From Gambelia wislizenii (Eukaryota > Chordata > Lepidosauria > Squamata > Crotaphytidae), in contig JAUMIR010000001.1 of assembly GCA_030847615.1 (NCBI GenBank), positions 292,914,187 to 292,978,186 on the forward strand: a stretch of DNA of 64,000 nucleotides, given 5' to 3'. A program made the position numbers and the translations under genes. The notes beneath the pieces were generated by a model. It searched no databases, was not told the origin of the DNA, and worked only from the letters and a program-made list of their open reading frames with translations. Shown in pieces: positions 44,105 to 55,085 of the stretch (positions are counted from its first letter, which is position 1; every line of letters begins with the position of its first letter).

Positions 44105-45722
44105 ACGACACAATAGGGGAAATCCAGCTCAAAATAAGTAAAGAGGTAGTACAGGAATACCTTCTTAATCTAAATGAATTTAAATCTCTAGGACCAGATG
44201 AACTACATCCAAGAGTATTAAAGGAGCTGGCAAATATAATCTCAGAGCCATTGGCAATAATCTTTGAGAACTCCTGGAGAACAGGAGAAGTCCCAGCAGA
44301 CTGGAGGAGGGCAAACATTGTTCCCATCTTCAAAAAGGGGAAAAAAGAGGATCCCAACAATTATCGTCCAGTTAGTCTGACATCAATACCAGGGAAGATT
44401 CTAGAGCAGATCATTAAACAGAGAGTCTGTGAACATTTAGAAGGCAATGCCATAATCACAAAAAGTCAACATGGGTTTCAGAGAAACAAGTCATGCCAGA
44501 CTAATCTGATCTCTTTTTTTGATAAAGTTACCAGCTTGGTAGATGAAGGGAATGCTGTGGACATCGCATACCTTGATTTCAGTAAGGCCTTTGACAAGGT
44601 TCCCCATGACATTCTTGCAAACAAGCTTGTAGAATGTGGGCTAGACAAGTTAACTGTTCAATGGATTTGTAATTGGTTGACCGGCCGAACCCAAAGGGTG
44701 CTCAGCAGTGGCTCCTCTTCATCTTGGAAAGATGTGACCAGTGGGGTGCCACAGGGTTCTGTCCTGGGCCCAGTGCTATTCAACATCTTTATCAATGACT
44801 TGGATGAGGGAATTAGGGGCATACTTATCAAATTTGCAGATGACACCAAATTAGGAGGAGTAGCTAATACCCTAGAGGACAGGATCAAAATTCAGAATGA
44901 CCTGGATAGACTGGAGAGCTGGGCCAAAGCTAACAAAATGAAATTCAATACGGAGAAATGTAAAGTACTGCATTTAGGGTGGAAAAATGAAATGCATAAA
45001 TATAGGATGGGAGAGACCTGGCTGAATGAGACCACGTGCGAAAGGGATCTAGGAGTCCTAGTAGACCACAAGTTGAACATGAGCCAACAGTGCGATGCGG
45101 CAGCTAAAAAGGCTAATGCGATTTTGGGCTGTATCAATAGAAGTATAGTGTCTAGATCAAGGGAACTAATAGTGCCACTCTATTCTGCCTTGGTCAGACC
45201 TCACTTAGAATACTGTGTCCAGTTCTGGGCACCACAATTCAGAAAGGATATTGACAAATTGGAGCGTGTCCAGAGAAGGGCAACTAAAATGGTGAAAGGT
45301 CTGGAAACGATGCCTTATGAGGAGAGACTTAGGGAGCTGGGTATGTTTAGCCTGGAAAAAAGACGGTTAAGAGGCGATATGATAGCCCTGTTTAAGTATT
45401 TGAAGGGATGTCATGCTGAGGATGGAGCAGGCTTGTTTTCTGCTGCTCCAGAGACTGGAACACGGAGCAATGGGTACAAGCTCCAGGAACAGAGATTCCA
45501 CCTCAACATTAGGAGGAACTTTTTGACAGTAAGAGCTGTTCGGCAGTGGAACACACTCCCTCGGAGTGTGGTGGGGTCTCCTTCCTTGGAGGTCTTTAAA
45601 CAGAGGCTGGATGGCCATCTGTCGGGGATGCTTTGATGGTGATTTCCTGCATGGCAGGGGGTTGGACTGGATGGCCCTCATGGTCTCTTCCAACTCTGCA
45701 GTTCTATGATTCTATGATTCTA
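44105..45722 (+). mobile_element. CR1 LINE, 5' truncated, intact 3' end
   Basis: Starts inside the CR1 coding region and ends with the CR1 terminus 'ctggatggccctcatggtct', 'ccaactctgcagttctatga' and an ATTCTATG repeat. CR1 primes on such octamers rather than a poly-A tail. No target duplication is visible, as usual for CR1. The apurinic endonuclease half is absent, so it cannot move on its own. Confidence 0.93.
44251..45636 (+). pseudogene. CR1 reverse transcriptase, long open 3' portion
   Basis: The open frame of 461 codons actually runs back to a stop at 44092, so the listed start is arbitrary and not a real initiation site. Domains in order, numbered from 44251: fingers with NNYRPVSLTSIPGKILE (about residues 37-53), YLDFSKAFDKVPHD (107-120), [20 protein letters not shown] (about 164-183), catalytic FADDTKLGG (195-203), then a thumb and C-terminal region ending [16 protein letters not shown]. 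All visible reverse-transcriptase motifs are intact, but the N-terminal endonuclease is missing. Close relatives are 46476-47033 and 55248-56282. Confidence 0.92.
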
Positions 45723-45735
45723 TGTTGTGTACCAT

Positions 45736-45880
45736 ACCTGTCTCAGGGTGGAGAATGTGTGGTCCTCCAGGAATTGTTCAACAACAGCTCCCATTATTCC
45801 TCACTATTGGTACTGCTGTCTAGGATTGATGGGAAGTGAAGTTCAATAACATCTGTAGGGCTATGTGTTCCCCAGCCTCA
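45736..45880. mobile_element. hAT foldback, degraded
   Basis: 'gtggtcctccagga', 'caacaacagctcccat' and 'gatgggaagtgaagttcaat', 'catctgtagggc' form inverted arms like those at 19772-19865, with a longer centre. No clear 8-bp duplication. Confidence 0.5.
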
Positions 45881-45939
45881 TTCTTTATGATAATTAGTCT
45901 TATTCTCAATTATTGCTTTACCTGACAGATATAGGTCTG

Positions 45940-46473
45940 TTTTTGGACACAGTTCAAGGGGCTGGTTATCACCTATAAAGACCTTCATGGCTTAGGTCCC
46001 TGCTGATAGACTACATCCCTCCATATGAGCCTGCCCAGACCCTAAGATCTTCAAGAGAGGTCCTTCTTTCAGTCCCACCACCTTCACAGGTACAGTTGGT
46101 GGGAACATGAGATAGTGTCTTCTCAGTGACTGCCCCTAGACTCTGGAACTCCCGCCCAAAGAGTCTAGAATGACTCCCTCCTTGCTGTCCTTCCATCAGC
46201 AGGAGAAGACTTTTCATTCAGATAAGACTTTTCATTCAGGCTTTTAGAAATGAAGGCTTTTAAGGAAAGGGCTGGAAGAGGGTGTTCTATTGTTTTAAAT
46301 TGTACTGTTTTTTATTTATTTATTGACCTTTTTAAGTGTATGTTTTAAATTGTTTTAATATTATTATTAGTTTAATTAGTGTTGATCTTTTTGTATGTTT
46401 TTTAAATTGTATTGTATTGATTTTAATTTGTAAGCTGCCTTGAGTTTTAGGGGGAAAGTGGGGTATAAATAAA
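45940..46473 (+). pseudogene. L2-clade LINE 3' end
   Basis: Broken frame with 'GLVITYKDLHGLG'-type and 'RLWNSRPKSLE'-type pieces, then T-rich 3' sequence closing in 'gtaagctgccttgagtttta' and 'gtggggtataaataaa'. It abuts the next CR1 copy directly. Confidence 0.75.
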
Positions 46474-47102
46474 ACATGAGCCAACAGTGTGATGCGGCAG
46501 CTAAAAAGGCCAATGCAATTTTGGGCTGTATCAATAGAAGTATAGTGTCTAGATCAAAGGAAGTAATAGTGCCACTCTATTCTGCCTTGGTCAGACCTCA
46601 CTTAGAATACTGTGTCCAGTTCTGGGCACCACAATTCAGAAAGGATATTGACAAATTGGAGCGTGTCCAGAGAAGGGCAACTAAAATGGTGAAAGGTCTG
46701 GAAACAATGCCTTATGAGGAGAGACTTAGAGAGCTGGGTATGTTTAGCCTGGAAAAAAGACGGTTTAGAGGCAATATGATAGCCCTGTTTAAGTATTTGA
46801 AGGGATATCACGCTGAGGATGGAGCAGGCTTGTTTTCTGCTGCTCCAGAGACTGGAACACGGAGCAATGGGTGCAAGCTCCAGGAACAGAGATTCCACCT
46901 CAACATGAGGAGGAACTTTTTGACAGTAAGAGCTGTTCGGCAGTGGAACACACTCCCTCGGAGCATGGTGGGGTCTCCTTCCTTGGAGGTCTTTAAACAG
47001 AGGCTGGATGGCCATTTGTCAGGGATGCTTTGAACATGATTTCCTGCGTGGCAGGGGGTTGAACTGGATGGCCGTCGTGGTCTCTTCCAACTCTGCAATT
47101 CT
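46474..47102 (+). pseudogene. CR1 C-terminal fragment
   Basis: A 185-codon open frame (46476-47033) covers the CR1 C-terminus from [16 protein letters not shown] to the common end. It is nearly identical to residues 277-461 of the copy at 44251. The catalytic domain is absent through 5' truncation. The octamer tail is cut short ('gcaattctta') by an antisense L1 piece. Confidence 0.92.
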
Positions 47103-47540
47103 TAGAGACATATAATATCTTACCTTTGCTTCTCTAAATAATGGAATACTATCCTCCTTTTATTAAGAGAATTTAAACCCCTAATATTCCATGAAATTAT
47201 TTTATTAATCATTTATTATATTTCAAACTGTTACAACACAACAAAACAATGTTAATACAGTTTACTTCTATATACCTCCCACTGCTCCCTCTAGAACTTC
47301 CTCTTCCTCTTCCCCTTTCTCTTTTCCCCTTCTATTGATTCTTCCTCTTCCTCCTAATCTTTGTCTTCTACTTCCGAGTCTGTTCTAGCCTCCACTTCCA
47401 TTTCTTCAGTATCCTGCTGAGTTGCTTCTGTTTCTAATGCTAATTCCAACCTAATTTCTGTTTCACTTTCTTTTTTCCTTCAATCTCCCTGTCTCACCAC
47501 TCTATCTTCTATCCTTTTTCTGATCTCTTCAAGACTCTGT
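47103..47540 (-). pseudogene. L1 fragment: ORF1 tail and ORF2 start
   Basis: On the minus strand, acidic ORF1-like codons ('ETEATQQDTEEMEVEARTD') precede a stop and then MINKIISWNIRGLNSLNKRR from about 47197 downward. 'SWNIRGLNS' is the start of the L1 apurinic endonuclease domain (WN motif). The piece is cut at 47103 against CR1. It is head to head with the L1 piece that follows. Confidence 0.75.
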
Positions 47541-49337
47541 TTACATTGTGGCAAGGACGACGGACATAGTAGGGCTTCAGGCAAGCTCCTGAAGCAAAAC
47601 TGCTTGGTGTGGCATAGAGGCCTCGAAAGTGAAAGTTTGGGGGGATGAATTCTGCCTGTGATAACAGGCAGTCAAAGGGGACTCAAGAAAAAGCTCAATA
47701 CCAGTCAAAAAGATGAGAGAAAACAACAAAAAGGAAGAAGATGGGGAAGGGGCTGAGGGAGCTGTGAGTCTACCATTACTGCACCAATTGCCATCACTGA
47801 GACAAAAACATCGTCACCACTTTTAATCAGAATATATATATATATATATATATGAATATTGGTGAAGATTTCTTTTCCCTGCTGGTGTGATTTGAACACC
47901 AAGTAGAAGTTTTTGTTTTCCCGTTTGAGTGTTTGGTATACAAGAGGCGAAAGACTGTGATTTTGACCTCCAACAGCTGGCTTCAAAGGATGGAAGAGAT
48001 CAGCGGAGGAGAAACGGGAGTGTGAGTGGTTGTATCCCCTGCAGCTGAGGGGGGGGGGGAAAGAACACAAGAAAGAAGTTAGCTAAGAGGGAAAGTAAAC
48101 AAAACAGATAAAAGAGAAAAAGAGGAAAGAGAGAAAGGAAAAGGAGGGAGAATAAGATACATAAGATAATAAGATACATAAGATAAGATAAAAGTGGAAA
48201 CACGAGTGGAACTGAGTGGAGCGGAGCAGAGTCACCAGAAACAATGGGAGGAGAAGAAGATTGAAGACAGAAAATTGATTTCAAGGACGGTAGAAGTTGG
48301 AAGCTGGAAAGGGAGAAGGGAGATAGGAGATAGGAAGAAGAGCGTGGAAAGTGGAAAGATGAAAGTTTAAATGTAAAAAGTGGTGGAAGTGAAATTAAGT
48401 GTGGGACATACGGTACATATTGAAAATAGAAATGGAAAGTGAAAATCCAGTTTAAAGCTTGGTAAGTTAATTGAGAAAAGAAAAAGGAGAAAGGAGATCT
48501 GAAACCAAGTAAAGGACTAATAGATACTTAGATTTGAGAGGTATAGAGTTAAAGAAGGAGAGAATAGATTTTCAAGAATAAGCTGGTGGTACTTTGATTG
48601 TGAATTTTGATTGTTGACAGACCAGAGAGTGAATATAATTATCAGGAGCTTCAATAGAGATAAGGAATTGGAGTATAGGAATTCATTGATAAATGTTAAA
48701 TTGATAAGAAATTATAATTATAAATTATAATTACATATTAACTCTCATTAATCAATTGTATATTAATTGTATAATTGTATAGTTAATATAAATCATATTT
48801 ATATTGTATTATTGATTATTGAACAGAACTGGGAGAAACTGAATAGTAGATATTTGTTGTGTTAGAGTCTGAATGAGATTGGAACATCGAAGTGCGGTAC
48901 TGTAGTTGATATTAACAGTATCAGAGGACATTTTAAGTGAATAATCATAAGTACTATTCTGATTAAATAAATTGTAATATATTGGAAGTTTATATTATAC
49001 ATATATATATATATATGTATAAGATCTTGTGTATCTTGTATATTAATATATTAGTATAAGAGCAAATATTAAAGGGAAGCCATAGAGATAATATATCGAG
49101 GTTTAGCTATCAATTGAAATTAATTAAATAAATAGAAAGGAGATATTGATTTGATTATATAATTTGATGATAATTGTTGACATTGATTTGATTATATAAT
49201 TTTATTATAATTGTTGATCAATTGTTAATTAATTGTGAATTATTGAGTAAGAAGGATCAATTGTTAACGATTTGATTGTAGCAGGTAACTAAATAGTTAA
49301 CAAAACAAAGATTTTGGAATACTGATATAATAATAGA
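47541..49337 (+). mobile_element. Likely L1 5' region (UTR)
   Basis: About 1.8 kb, purine-rich and without long frames on this strand, leads directly into the L1 ORF1. It is rich in GA-type blocks (48030-48400) and ends in a very AT-rich stretch with AT runs at 47831 and 49000. Its left boundary against the antisense piece is set where the antisense ORF1 similarity ends. The 5' UTR role is inferred from position. Confidence 0.55.
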
Positions 49338-50244
49338 ATGTCTACTACTAGGAAAAATTTGGTTCATCAACAACAAACTCAAAGTCAGACTGGGAGAAGG
49401 TCATTGTTGGACATGACTACAAAGATTACAGACATTAATCAGCTACTCTTAAATGAGTTTAAGAAGTTGAAATCTGAATTAAAATCTGAATTGAAAGATT
49501 TAAAAAGTGAAATAAGATTAGATATACAAAAACAATTGAATAACTTTAGGTCACAGTTAGAAATAGCAACTAAGGATATAACGAAAATAAGTACAGAGTT
49601 GCAAGTATTACAGGAAAAGACTCAGGGATTAGGGAAGAAGAAAACATTTGGAGACACAACTTGAATTGGAAAATGATCAAAAACTAGTACAAGAAATAAG
49701 GTATAGATCAAAGTGCATGAAAATAAGAGGGCTCCCTGAACAAACAGATGAGGATCTAGCTACTAGGTTAATTCCTGACCTGGCAAGATTCATAGAATGG
49801 GATCCAGAACAACTGGACCTGGAGGTGGATAAGCTTTATCGAACTGATTCCTGGGTCGCTAGGAAAAACAAACTTCCCAGAGATATAGCAATTTATTTTT
49901 TAAGAGAGAGAGTTAAAGATATGATTTTGCAAAGGAATTTTGTAGAAGTCTTGAAAATTGAAGGAATGGAAGTTAAAATATTCAAAGACATCCCGACTCA
50001 AGTAATAAAAAGGCGTAGACAGTATGGATTTCTAGCAACGGTGTTAAGGGTGAAAAATCTACCTTATAAATGGAATAAATTAGAAGGAATAAACTTGACG
50101 TATAAGTACAAAAAGTATTGGATAAAGACATTAAAAAGTGCAAAAGAATTTGTGGAGAAGTTAAGAGGAGAGAAGGGAGAGAATGGTAACGAGGGGGAGG
50201 CAGGAAAAGAGAATAAGTGGGACAAAGAGAAAGAAAATGAATAA
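49338..50244 (+). pseudogene. L1 ORF1 protein gene, one frameshift
   Basis: L1 ORF1p is a trimeric RNA-binding chaperone of about 300 residues. The first frame (49338-49664, 109 codons) holds a basic N-terminus and a coiled coil with heptads such as LLLNEFKKLKSELKSELKDL. The second frame (to 50244, 198 codons) holds the RRM (CMKIRGLPE near its start) and the C-terminal domain (IFKDIPTQVIKRRRQYG), then a charged tail. The frame changes at about 49640-49660 in an A-rich 'aagaagaaaac' context. The summed length is normal. No ORF2 follows. Confidence 0.9.
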
Positions 50245-50302
50245 CCAGTTTTGATATGGAGTACATGATCCTGATAACTTTGTTTTGGTCAAAGGCATTT
50301 AA
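50245..50302 (+). mobile_element. End of the ORF1-only L1 piece
   Basis: Fewer than 60 bp separate the ORF1 stop from a TTAA-type repeat, with no endonuclease codons. Confidence 0.5.
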
Positions 50303-50420
50303 TTAATTAATTAATTAATTAATTTAATAATAAATAATAATTATTTATTTATCTACTTATTTATTTACTTATTTATAAATACAATTTATTTATTTATTTA
50401 CTTACTTACTTATTAATTAA
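50298..50420 (+). repeat. (TTAA)n / (TTTA)n low-complexity block
   Basis: Tetranucleotide run merging into the T-rich side of the antisense SINE tail. Confidence 0.85.
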
Positions 50421-50881
50421 TTACAGTATATATACCCTGCTCTTCAGCCACAAAGGCTCTCAGAGTGGCTTACAAGTTGTTTAGCAACAGCACTTATAAT
50501 CTACACCACTTTATAGCATGCTAGGCACTCTCTAAGCCAGTGGCACCCAACCTTTTTGGCACCAGGGACCGATTTTGTGGAAGATAATTTTTCCACAGAC
50601 CGAGGCAGCGGGGAAATGCATGTATGTTTCCCAAGAGGAAACTTTGTGCACGGCCTGGTCCCTAACAGACCATGGACCAGTACCGGTCCGGGGACTGGGG
50701 ATTGGGGATGCCTGCTCTAAGAGGTTTACAATGTGTGTTAGCACATTACCCCCACAAGTTGGGTACTCATTTTACCGACCTATGAAAGGGTGAAGGCTGA
50801 GTGAACCTTGGAACCCTGCAGGATCAAACTTGCAATGCTGTGGCTGCAGTACAGGTATTTAACCACTGTGCCACCATAGGG
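50395..50881 (-). mobile_element. tRNA-derived SINE with hAT insert
   Basis: Minus-strand head 'tggtggcacagtggttaaat' at the right and tail 'gtaagccactctgagagcc' at the left, matching 28713-29528. Interrupted by a hAT at 50538. Confidence 0.75.
50538..50714. mobile_element. hAT MITE, near-8-bp duplication
   Basis: CAGTGGCACCCAACCTTTTT at the left and ATTGGGGATGCCTG at the right, with CTCTAAGC and CTCTAAGA at the flanks (7 of 8). The phrase 'ggcaccagggaccgatttt' is typical of a vertebrate hAT MITE group. Confidence 0.8.
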
Positions 50882-50899
50882 ATTGCCAAGGTATGTAAT

Positions 50900-51062
50900 T
50901 CATATCTTACAATTGTCCCAATTTGTCAAAGACAGTCCCAATTAATCTTCTCTCATCTCACTTTTCCAGTTGCTTTTGAAATGTCCCCCTTGCTATTTCC
51001 TTCTTCCACTTTACGTCATGGTCCTCAGCTTATTTCCATTGCTGCAAACTGAGTTCAAAGTG
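50900..51062 (-). repeat. Interspersed repeat shared with 54920-55085
   Basis: 'caattgtccca', 'gacagtcccaattaatc', 'ctgcaaactgagttcaaagt' occur here, and inverted at 54.9-55.1 kb. The family is unnamed. Confidence 0.55.
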
Positions 51063-52324
51063 GAAATGTAACTTGCACTCCATTAACTCTGCACAGGGAA
51101 AGAGGAACAGCTGGAATCTTACCATTCCAAGTAGGCTCAGGCAAAAGCAAACGGTGGCAGCAGCTCCTAGCTTGTCTGTTCTTCTTCATTAATAACCTTT
51201 CTCCATTTTGACCACACTTTGATGTTGCTTGCCCTCATGTGCCCCAATTTTCATCTGTGAAATGTTGGAGGATATGGTAATTCCATCCCTACATCATGAC
51301 CATTTCTTTTCCATTTAAGAAAGAAGAGGACTATTCCTAGATAATCTTATTATTTGAGGATTCATCTGATATTAACATCGGCTGATTACTCCACTGGCAT
51401 GAAATTAAGCACACTGCTGTGGAGAATGACTTGGGAAACTACCTGCAGGCCAAAAAGATCAGGCATCGTTAGTGTATATTCAGTTTCCTTTGCTAATATT
51501 TGTAGATGAGAATCTCAAAATAAGTATGCCTTGTAGCCTGACTACTGGATAAGTCAGTGATCTATAGAACAAGCATCCCGTCCATAGCCTCAATCAAACA
51601 AAAATCTGTCCTTTAGCTGTATTTGAACAAAGATCCCACTGTGTTCTTTCATTTTGTGCTGCAGATATAGAGCTGCAGAAAAAATGAGAAGAAAATGGGC
51701 CAGCTTTGTGTCTAAGTACAGTATATTCTCTACTATTCTTACTTATTTGATTGTATTTGGTACTCTTTTATAAAAAAAAAATGTTGTTGCTCTTTTCATA
51801 ATATAAGAAATATACTTGTTAAATAATAACAGATCGTTCACCAATCAGATCATGTATTAATAATATCACTTCCTTTGTAGCTGCATCAAACTGTGAAAAT
51901 AAGTAGCTGATGGCTTGCTTCCAGTGCAGAATACACTTTTTCTTTTTTCTTTTTCTTTTTTGGTCCAAGAATACATTTGTTATCTTGTGTTATGTAAATT
52001 CCAGTTGGCTCAGACGTTTGGCACCATTTGATTCTTTTCAGAATGCTCCTTTTGCACATTCAGTTTGGACACTGTTATTTGTTTACAACTGGTTTGGAAT
52101 GAGAAAATGTACCCCATGGCTATGGAAGAAAGTGGGAGAGTGGGTACGCTCTGGAAGAATAGGTGGAAATATTTGGTGAAGGGGCTAAGCCTTACTCCAG
52201 AACAGGAATGAAGTCATTGGGAACACTTTTTAGGGGCTTCTATTATGTTGTTTTGTCTAATTCAACTGAGGTATAAAAAGCTGGATAATAGCTTCAAGTT
52301 TTATAATTGGGGGGGGGAGTCTAT
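51063..52324. other. No recognised feature
   Basis: AT-rich. An 89-codon frame at 51910-52179 has no domain resemblance. Confidence 0.45.
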
Positions 52325-52585
52325 GGAGATTATCAGACAGGAACAAAAAAAAAAAAAAACACAGTTCCCGTATCTCAATCTCCTCTCCCTCCCCTCTCCC
52401 GTCCCTGTAACAACATTAAAAAAAAACCTTTTCAAACCTACCTTGTTCGTGCCTTGTTCCCTCAGCAGGGCAGCCCAGGAGTGAATGGTGCTCAAACAGA
52501 GCTCCTTTCACTTCCTGGATTGAAATACTGGCTGCTCTCGCCAGAAGATGAGAACAAGGGAAATACAAAAATAAAAACGAAAATA

Positions 52586-53215
52586 CAGTTGCCTCTCCAC
52601 ATTCACTGTTTCACACTCACAGTTTTGATTATTCATGGTTTAGCCCCGAGCCCCTTCGGGAAGGCTGGTGAGAGGTGGGGCAACTTCTTGCCTGCGCCTT
52701 CCCTGGCCTTCCAGAGGCAGCTCCAGGGCTTCAAAGCCCTGGAGTGCACTCAGGAATGCAGGGGCGGGGGTGGAGGTGGGCAGCCTCCTTCCTGCCCGCC
52801 CGCCCGCTGCCTTCCCCAGCCTTCCTAAGCGGGCTCTGGGGCTTCAAAGCCCGGGAGTCCGCTCAGGAAGGCCGCAGGGAGGCAGGGCAGCCTCCCGCTG
52901 CCTTCTCTGGCCTTCCTGAGCAGACTCCAGGGCTTTGAAGCCCTGGAGCCTGCTTAGAAAGGCCACAGGGAGGCAGGGCATTCGCCTGCCCGCCTGCCCG
53001 CTGCCTTCCCCAGCCTTCCTAAGCGGGCTCCGGGGCTTCCAAGGCCCAGAGTCCCTTCAGGAAGGCCACGGAGAGGCCGGCCAGGCTGGCCAGACACCCT
53101 CCCACCGCCTTCCTCCCTCTGGGGGGGTCGTGGGAGCAGCATTTTTTATTTGCGGTTTTTCCACATTTGTGGGGATCTCAAGACCCTAACCCCCGCGAAT
53201 GTGGAGGGACGACTG
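52586..53215. mobile_element. Tigger-like MITE with GC-rich tandem repeat
   Basis: CAGTTGCCTCTCCACATTC at the left, GAATGTGGAGGGACGACTG at the right, TA on both sides. It splits the 52325 transposon. The interior (about 52700-53130) holds four diverged units of roughly 100 bp. Long open frames here reflect GC composition and repetition. Confidence 0.85.
52700..53130. repeat. GC-rich tandem units with hairpins
   Basis: Each of about four units contains 'cagggcttcaaagccctg' or a variant, a perfect or near-perfect inverted repeat, followed by 'caggaaggcc' and 'gccttccc' blocks. Units differ by substitutions and length. Confidence 0.8.
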
Positions 53216-53589
53216 TAAAACACTAAAAGTAACACCAAGCACAAAAACACCCTTAAATCAGTACAAGTAACCTGGGGAGGATGCAAAAAAGTGTGTCACT
53301 TACCTCGATGTCCCGATCTCACCCGGAAGTGTTCTGGCACAGACCTCCCATTGACGCTGGCATCATGCCAGCATAACGGAGCACCATTTCATTTGCAGGA
53401 CATTCTGTTATAGAAACGGAATGGGGGATTCATTGATGGCTTAGCCCATCCATAAAAAGAAGTACTGGCATAACAACAACCAAATGGGAGCATGATGACA
53501 CAGGAACAACGTCATCTGAAATGCAAGTGCTTTAGCAATCTCCTGGTGTCATTATCACACCATATTTAGAGTGTCTGATAATTTCCTAT

Positions 53590-54506
53590 TTTAAACATAA
53601 ACACATAGTTAGAAAACATCAAAATGTTGGGATATGTAGTTTGCAATCCAATAAGTTGAGATGTTTGACTGCTAAAGGGTTAACTGATGGAAGCAAACAG
53701 CATGCTTGGTGTAACTTTCTATTGAAATGTAATTGGTTTTCCAGAGAAAGAGGTGTGTTCAAGTCCTTCTCTTTGTCTGGAAACTACCATGAGGTTTTGC
53801 CCAGTCACCATGATACCCTTTTAGAGCGAGGACCTGCTTTGCAGGGTTCCTGCATATTTTGTTTGTAAACATGTAGTTTTTAGTCATTTTTACTAGTTTT
53901 AGACTTTAATTATCTTTATGTTGCTGATGTTCTATGAGAAATACTCTGAGACTGTGAGTAAATATGTTTTTATACTTTTAAACTACTTTTAAATGTTTCT
54001 GAGTCCTTTCAATGCTAGAAATGTAAGTTGGGGAAATTGTGTGGTGGTTATCTTAAGCTTGCATGCTGGAATCAATACGCGTCTGCTGCATATGTACTGT
54101 ATTTTAAATAGTGAAACTCTGCTGATTTTTACTGTGCTTTCTAAGGAGGTTAAATGACATCTGTTTTATGGCTGCCTGTCTTATAAAGGTGCTTCCAGTA
54201 AAGTACAGTGGGAAACATTGCTAAATGTTCAGTATCCCCAATACAAAAATCTGGGGATGAATTCAAGAACTTGTGCTTCTTGTGGAGTGTGATAGCTTAC
54301 TGTTTGGAATACAAATGGTTTCATAGGAAAAATGGGTATATAGGGTGCCTTCCACACTGCATGCCTGCATTTACCATTAATCCTTTGAAAAAGCTGGTGT
54401 GGCTTTAAGGCTGCAGTTTCCTACATTACAGTCCAAAAAAGTTTGATTTTTTCCTTTAAAGAATATCTCTATAGCAACTCCTCATTCATGACCAATCATT
54501 TACACT
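53590..54506. other. No recognised feature
   Basis: AT-rich. One block (54191-54218) recurs at 55208 (see findings). Confidence 0.45.
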
Positions 54507-54755
54507 GTTGTTGTTGTGTGCCTCTTGAGTAATTTCTGATTTATGGGAAACCTAAAGTGACTCTATCACGGGGGGGGGGGGTTCTTGGCAAGATTTTGTT
54601 CAGAGGGTATTTTGCCTTTGCTTTCCTCTGAAGCCAAGAGAGTGTGACTTGCCCAAGGTCACCCAATGGGTTTCTATGGTTGAGTGGGGACTTGAACCCA
54701 GGTCTCCAGAGTCATCGTCCAATGCTCGAACCACCACACCATGTTGACTCTTAAT
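54507..54755 (-). mobile_element. Sauria-type tRNA SINE, near full length
   Basis: On the minus strand: tRNA-like head 'catggtgtggtggttcgagc' (A box), 'gagacctgggttcaagtcc' (B box), the body 'gtgaccttgggcaagtcac', and a 3' end of 'gcacacaacaacaa'. The most complete copy in the window. A G-run at 54571 is an expansion. Confidence 0.88.
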
Positions 54756-54919
54756 CATTTACATATTTTCCAACATTTCACAGAGAATAACTGGTAAACA
54801 TGTGGCCAAGCAACATCACATTGTGGGTAAAATGGCAGAAGTAATGAGGAACAACAACAACAAAAGCTAGGAGAGGTGGCTGCTCTCCTTTCCCTCCTGC
54901 TGAGTTGAGTGCAAACTAT

Positions 54920-55085
54920 TTTTGCACTTTGAACTCAGTTTGCAGCAACTGAAGAAAGCTGAGGGCCAAGTGGGGAAGTGGGAAGAGGTGAGAGTAACTA
55001 GGACATCTTAAAAGCAGCTGGAAAAAGCGGGATGACAGAGGATTAATCGAGACTGTCCATGCCAAATCGGGACAATTGGAGGGTA
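54920..55085 (+). repeat. Interspersed repeat shared with 50900-51062
   Basis: The opposite orientation of the earlier copy: 'gaactcagtttgcagcaact', 'gattaatcgagactgtcc', 'gggacaattgg'. Confidence 0.55.

Larger units (their letters stand above)
52325..53586 (+). mobile_element. GGAGATTATCAGAC-family transposon, TSD TAT
   Basis: GGAGATTATCAGACAGG at the left and GTGTCTGATAATTTCC at the right, with TAT on both sides (52322-52324 and 53587-53589). Without its insertion (52586-53215) it is about 630 bp and collinear with 14831-15432 ('cacttcctggattgaaat', 'cacccggaagtgttctggca'). Confidence 0.85.

Noticed and set aside
47103..50302. Classic twin-priming (5' inversion) of one L1
   Set aside because: The inverted piece contains sequence downstream, not upstream, of the sense piece in L1 order, which twin priming does not give.
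52307..52938. Open frames of up to 173 codons, Gly/Pro/Ala-rich
   Set aside because: They run through transposon termini and a GC-rich tandem repeat. Open frame length is explained by composition and repetition.
54640..54755. tRNA gene on the minus strand
   Set aside because: A- and B-box-like sequence is present, but there is no cloverleaf with acceptor stem; it is the head of a SINE.
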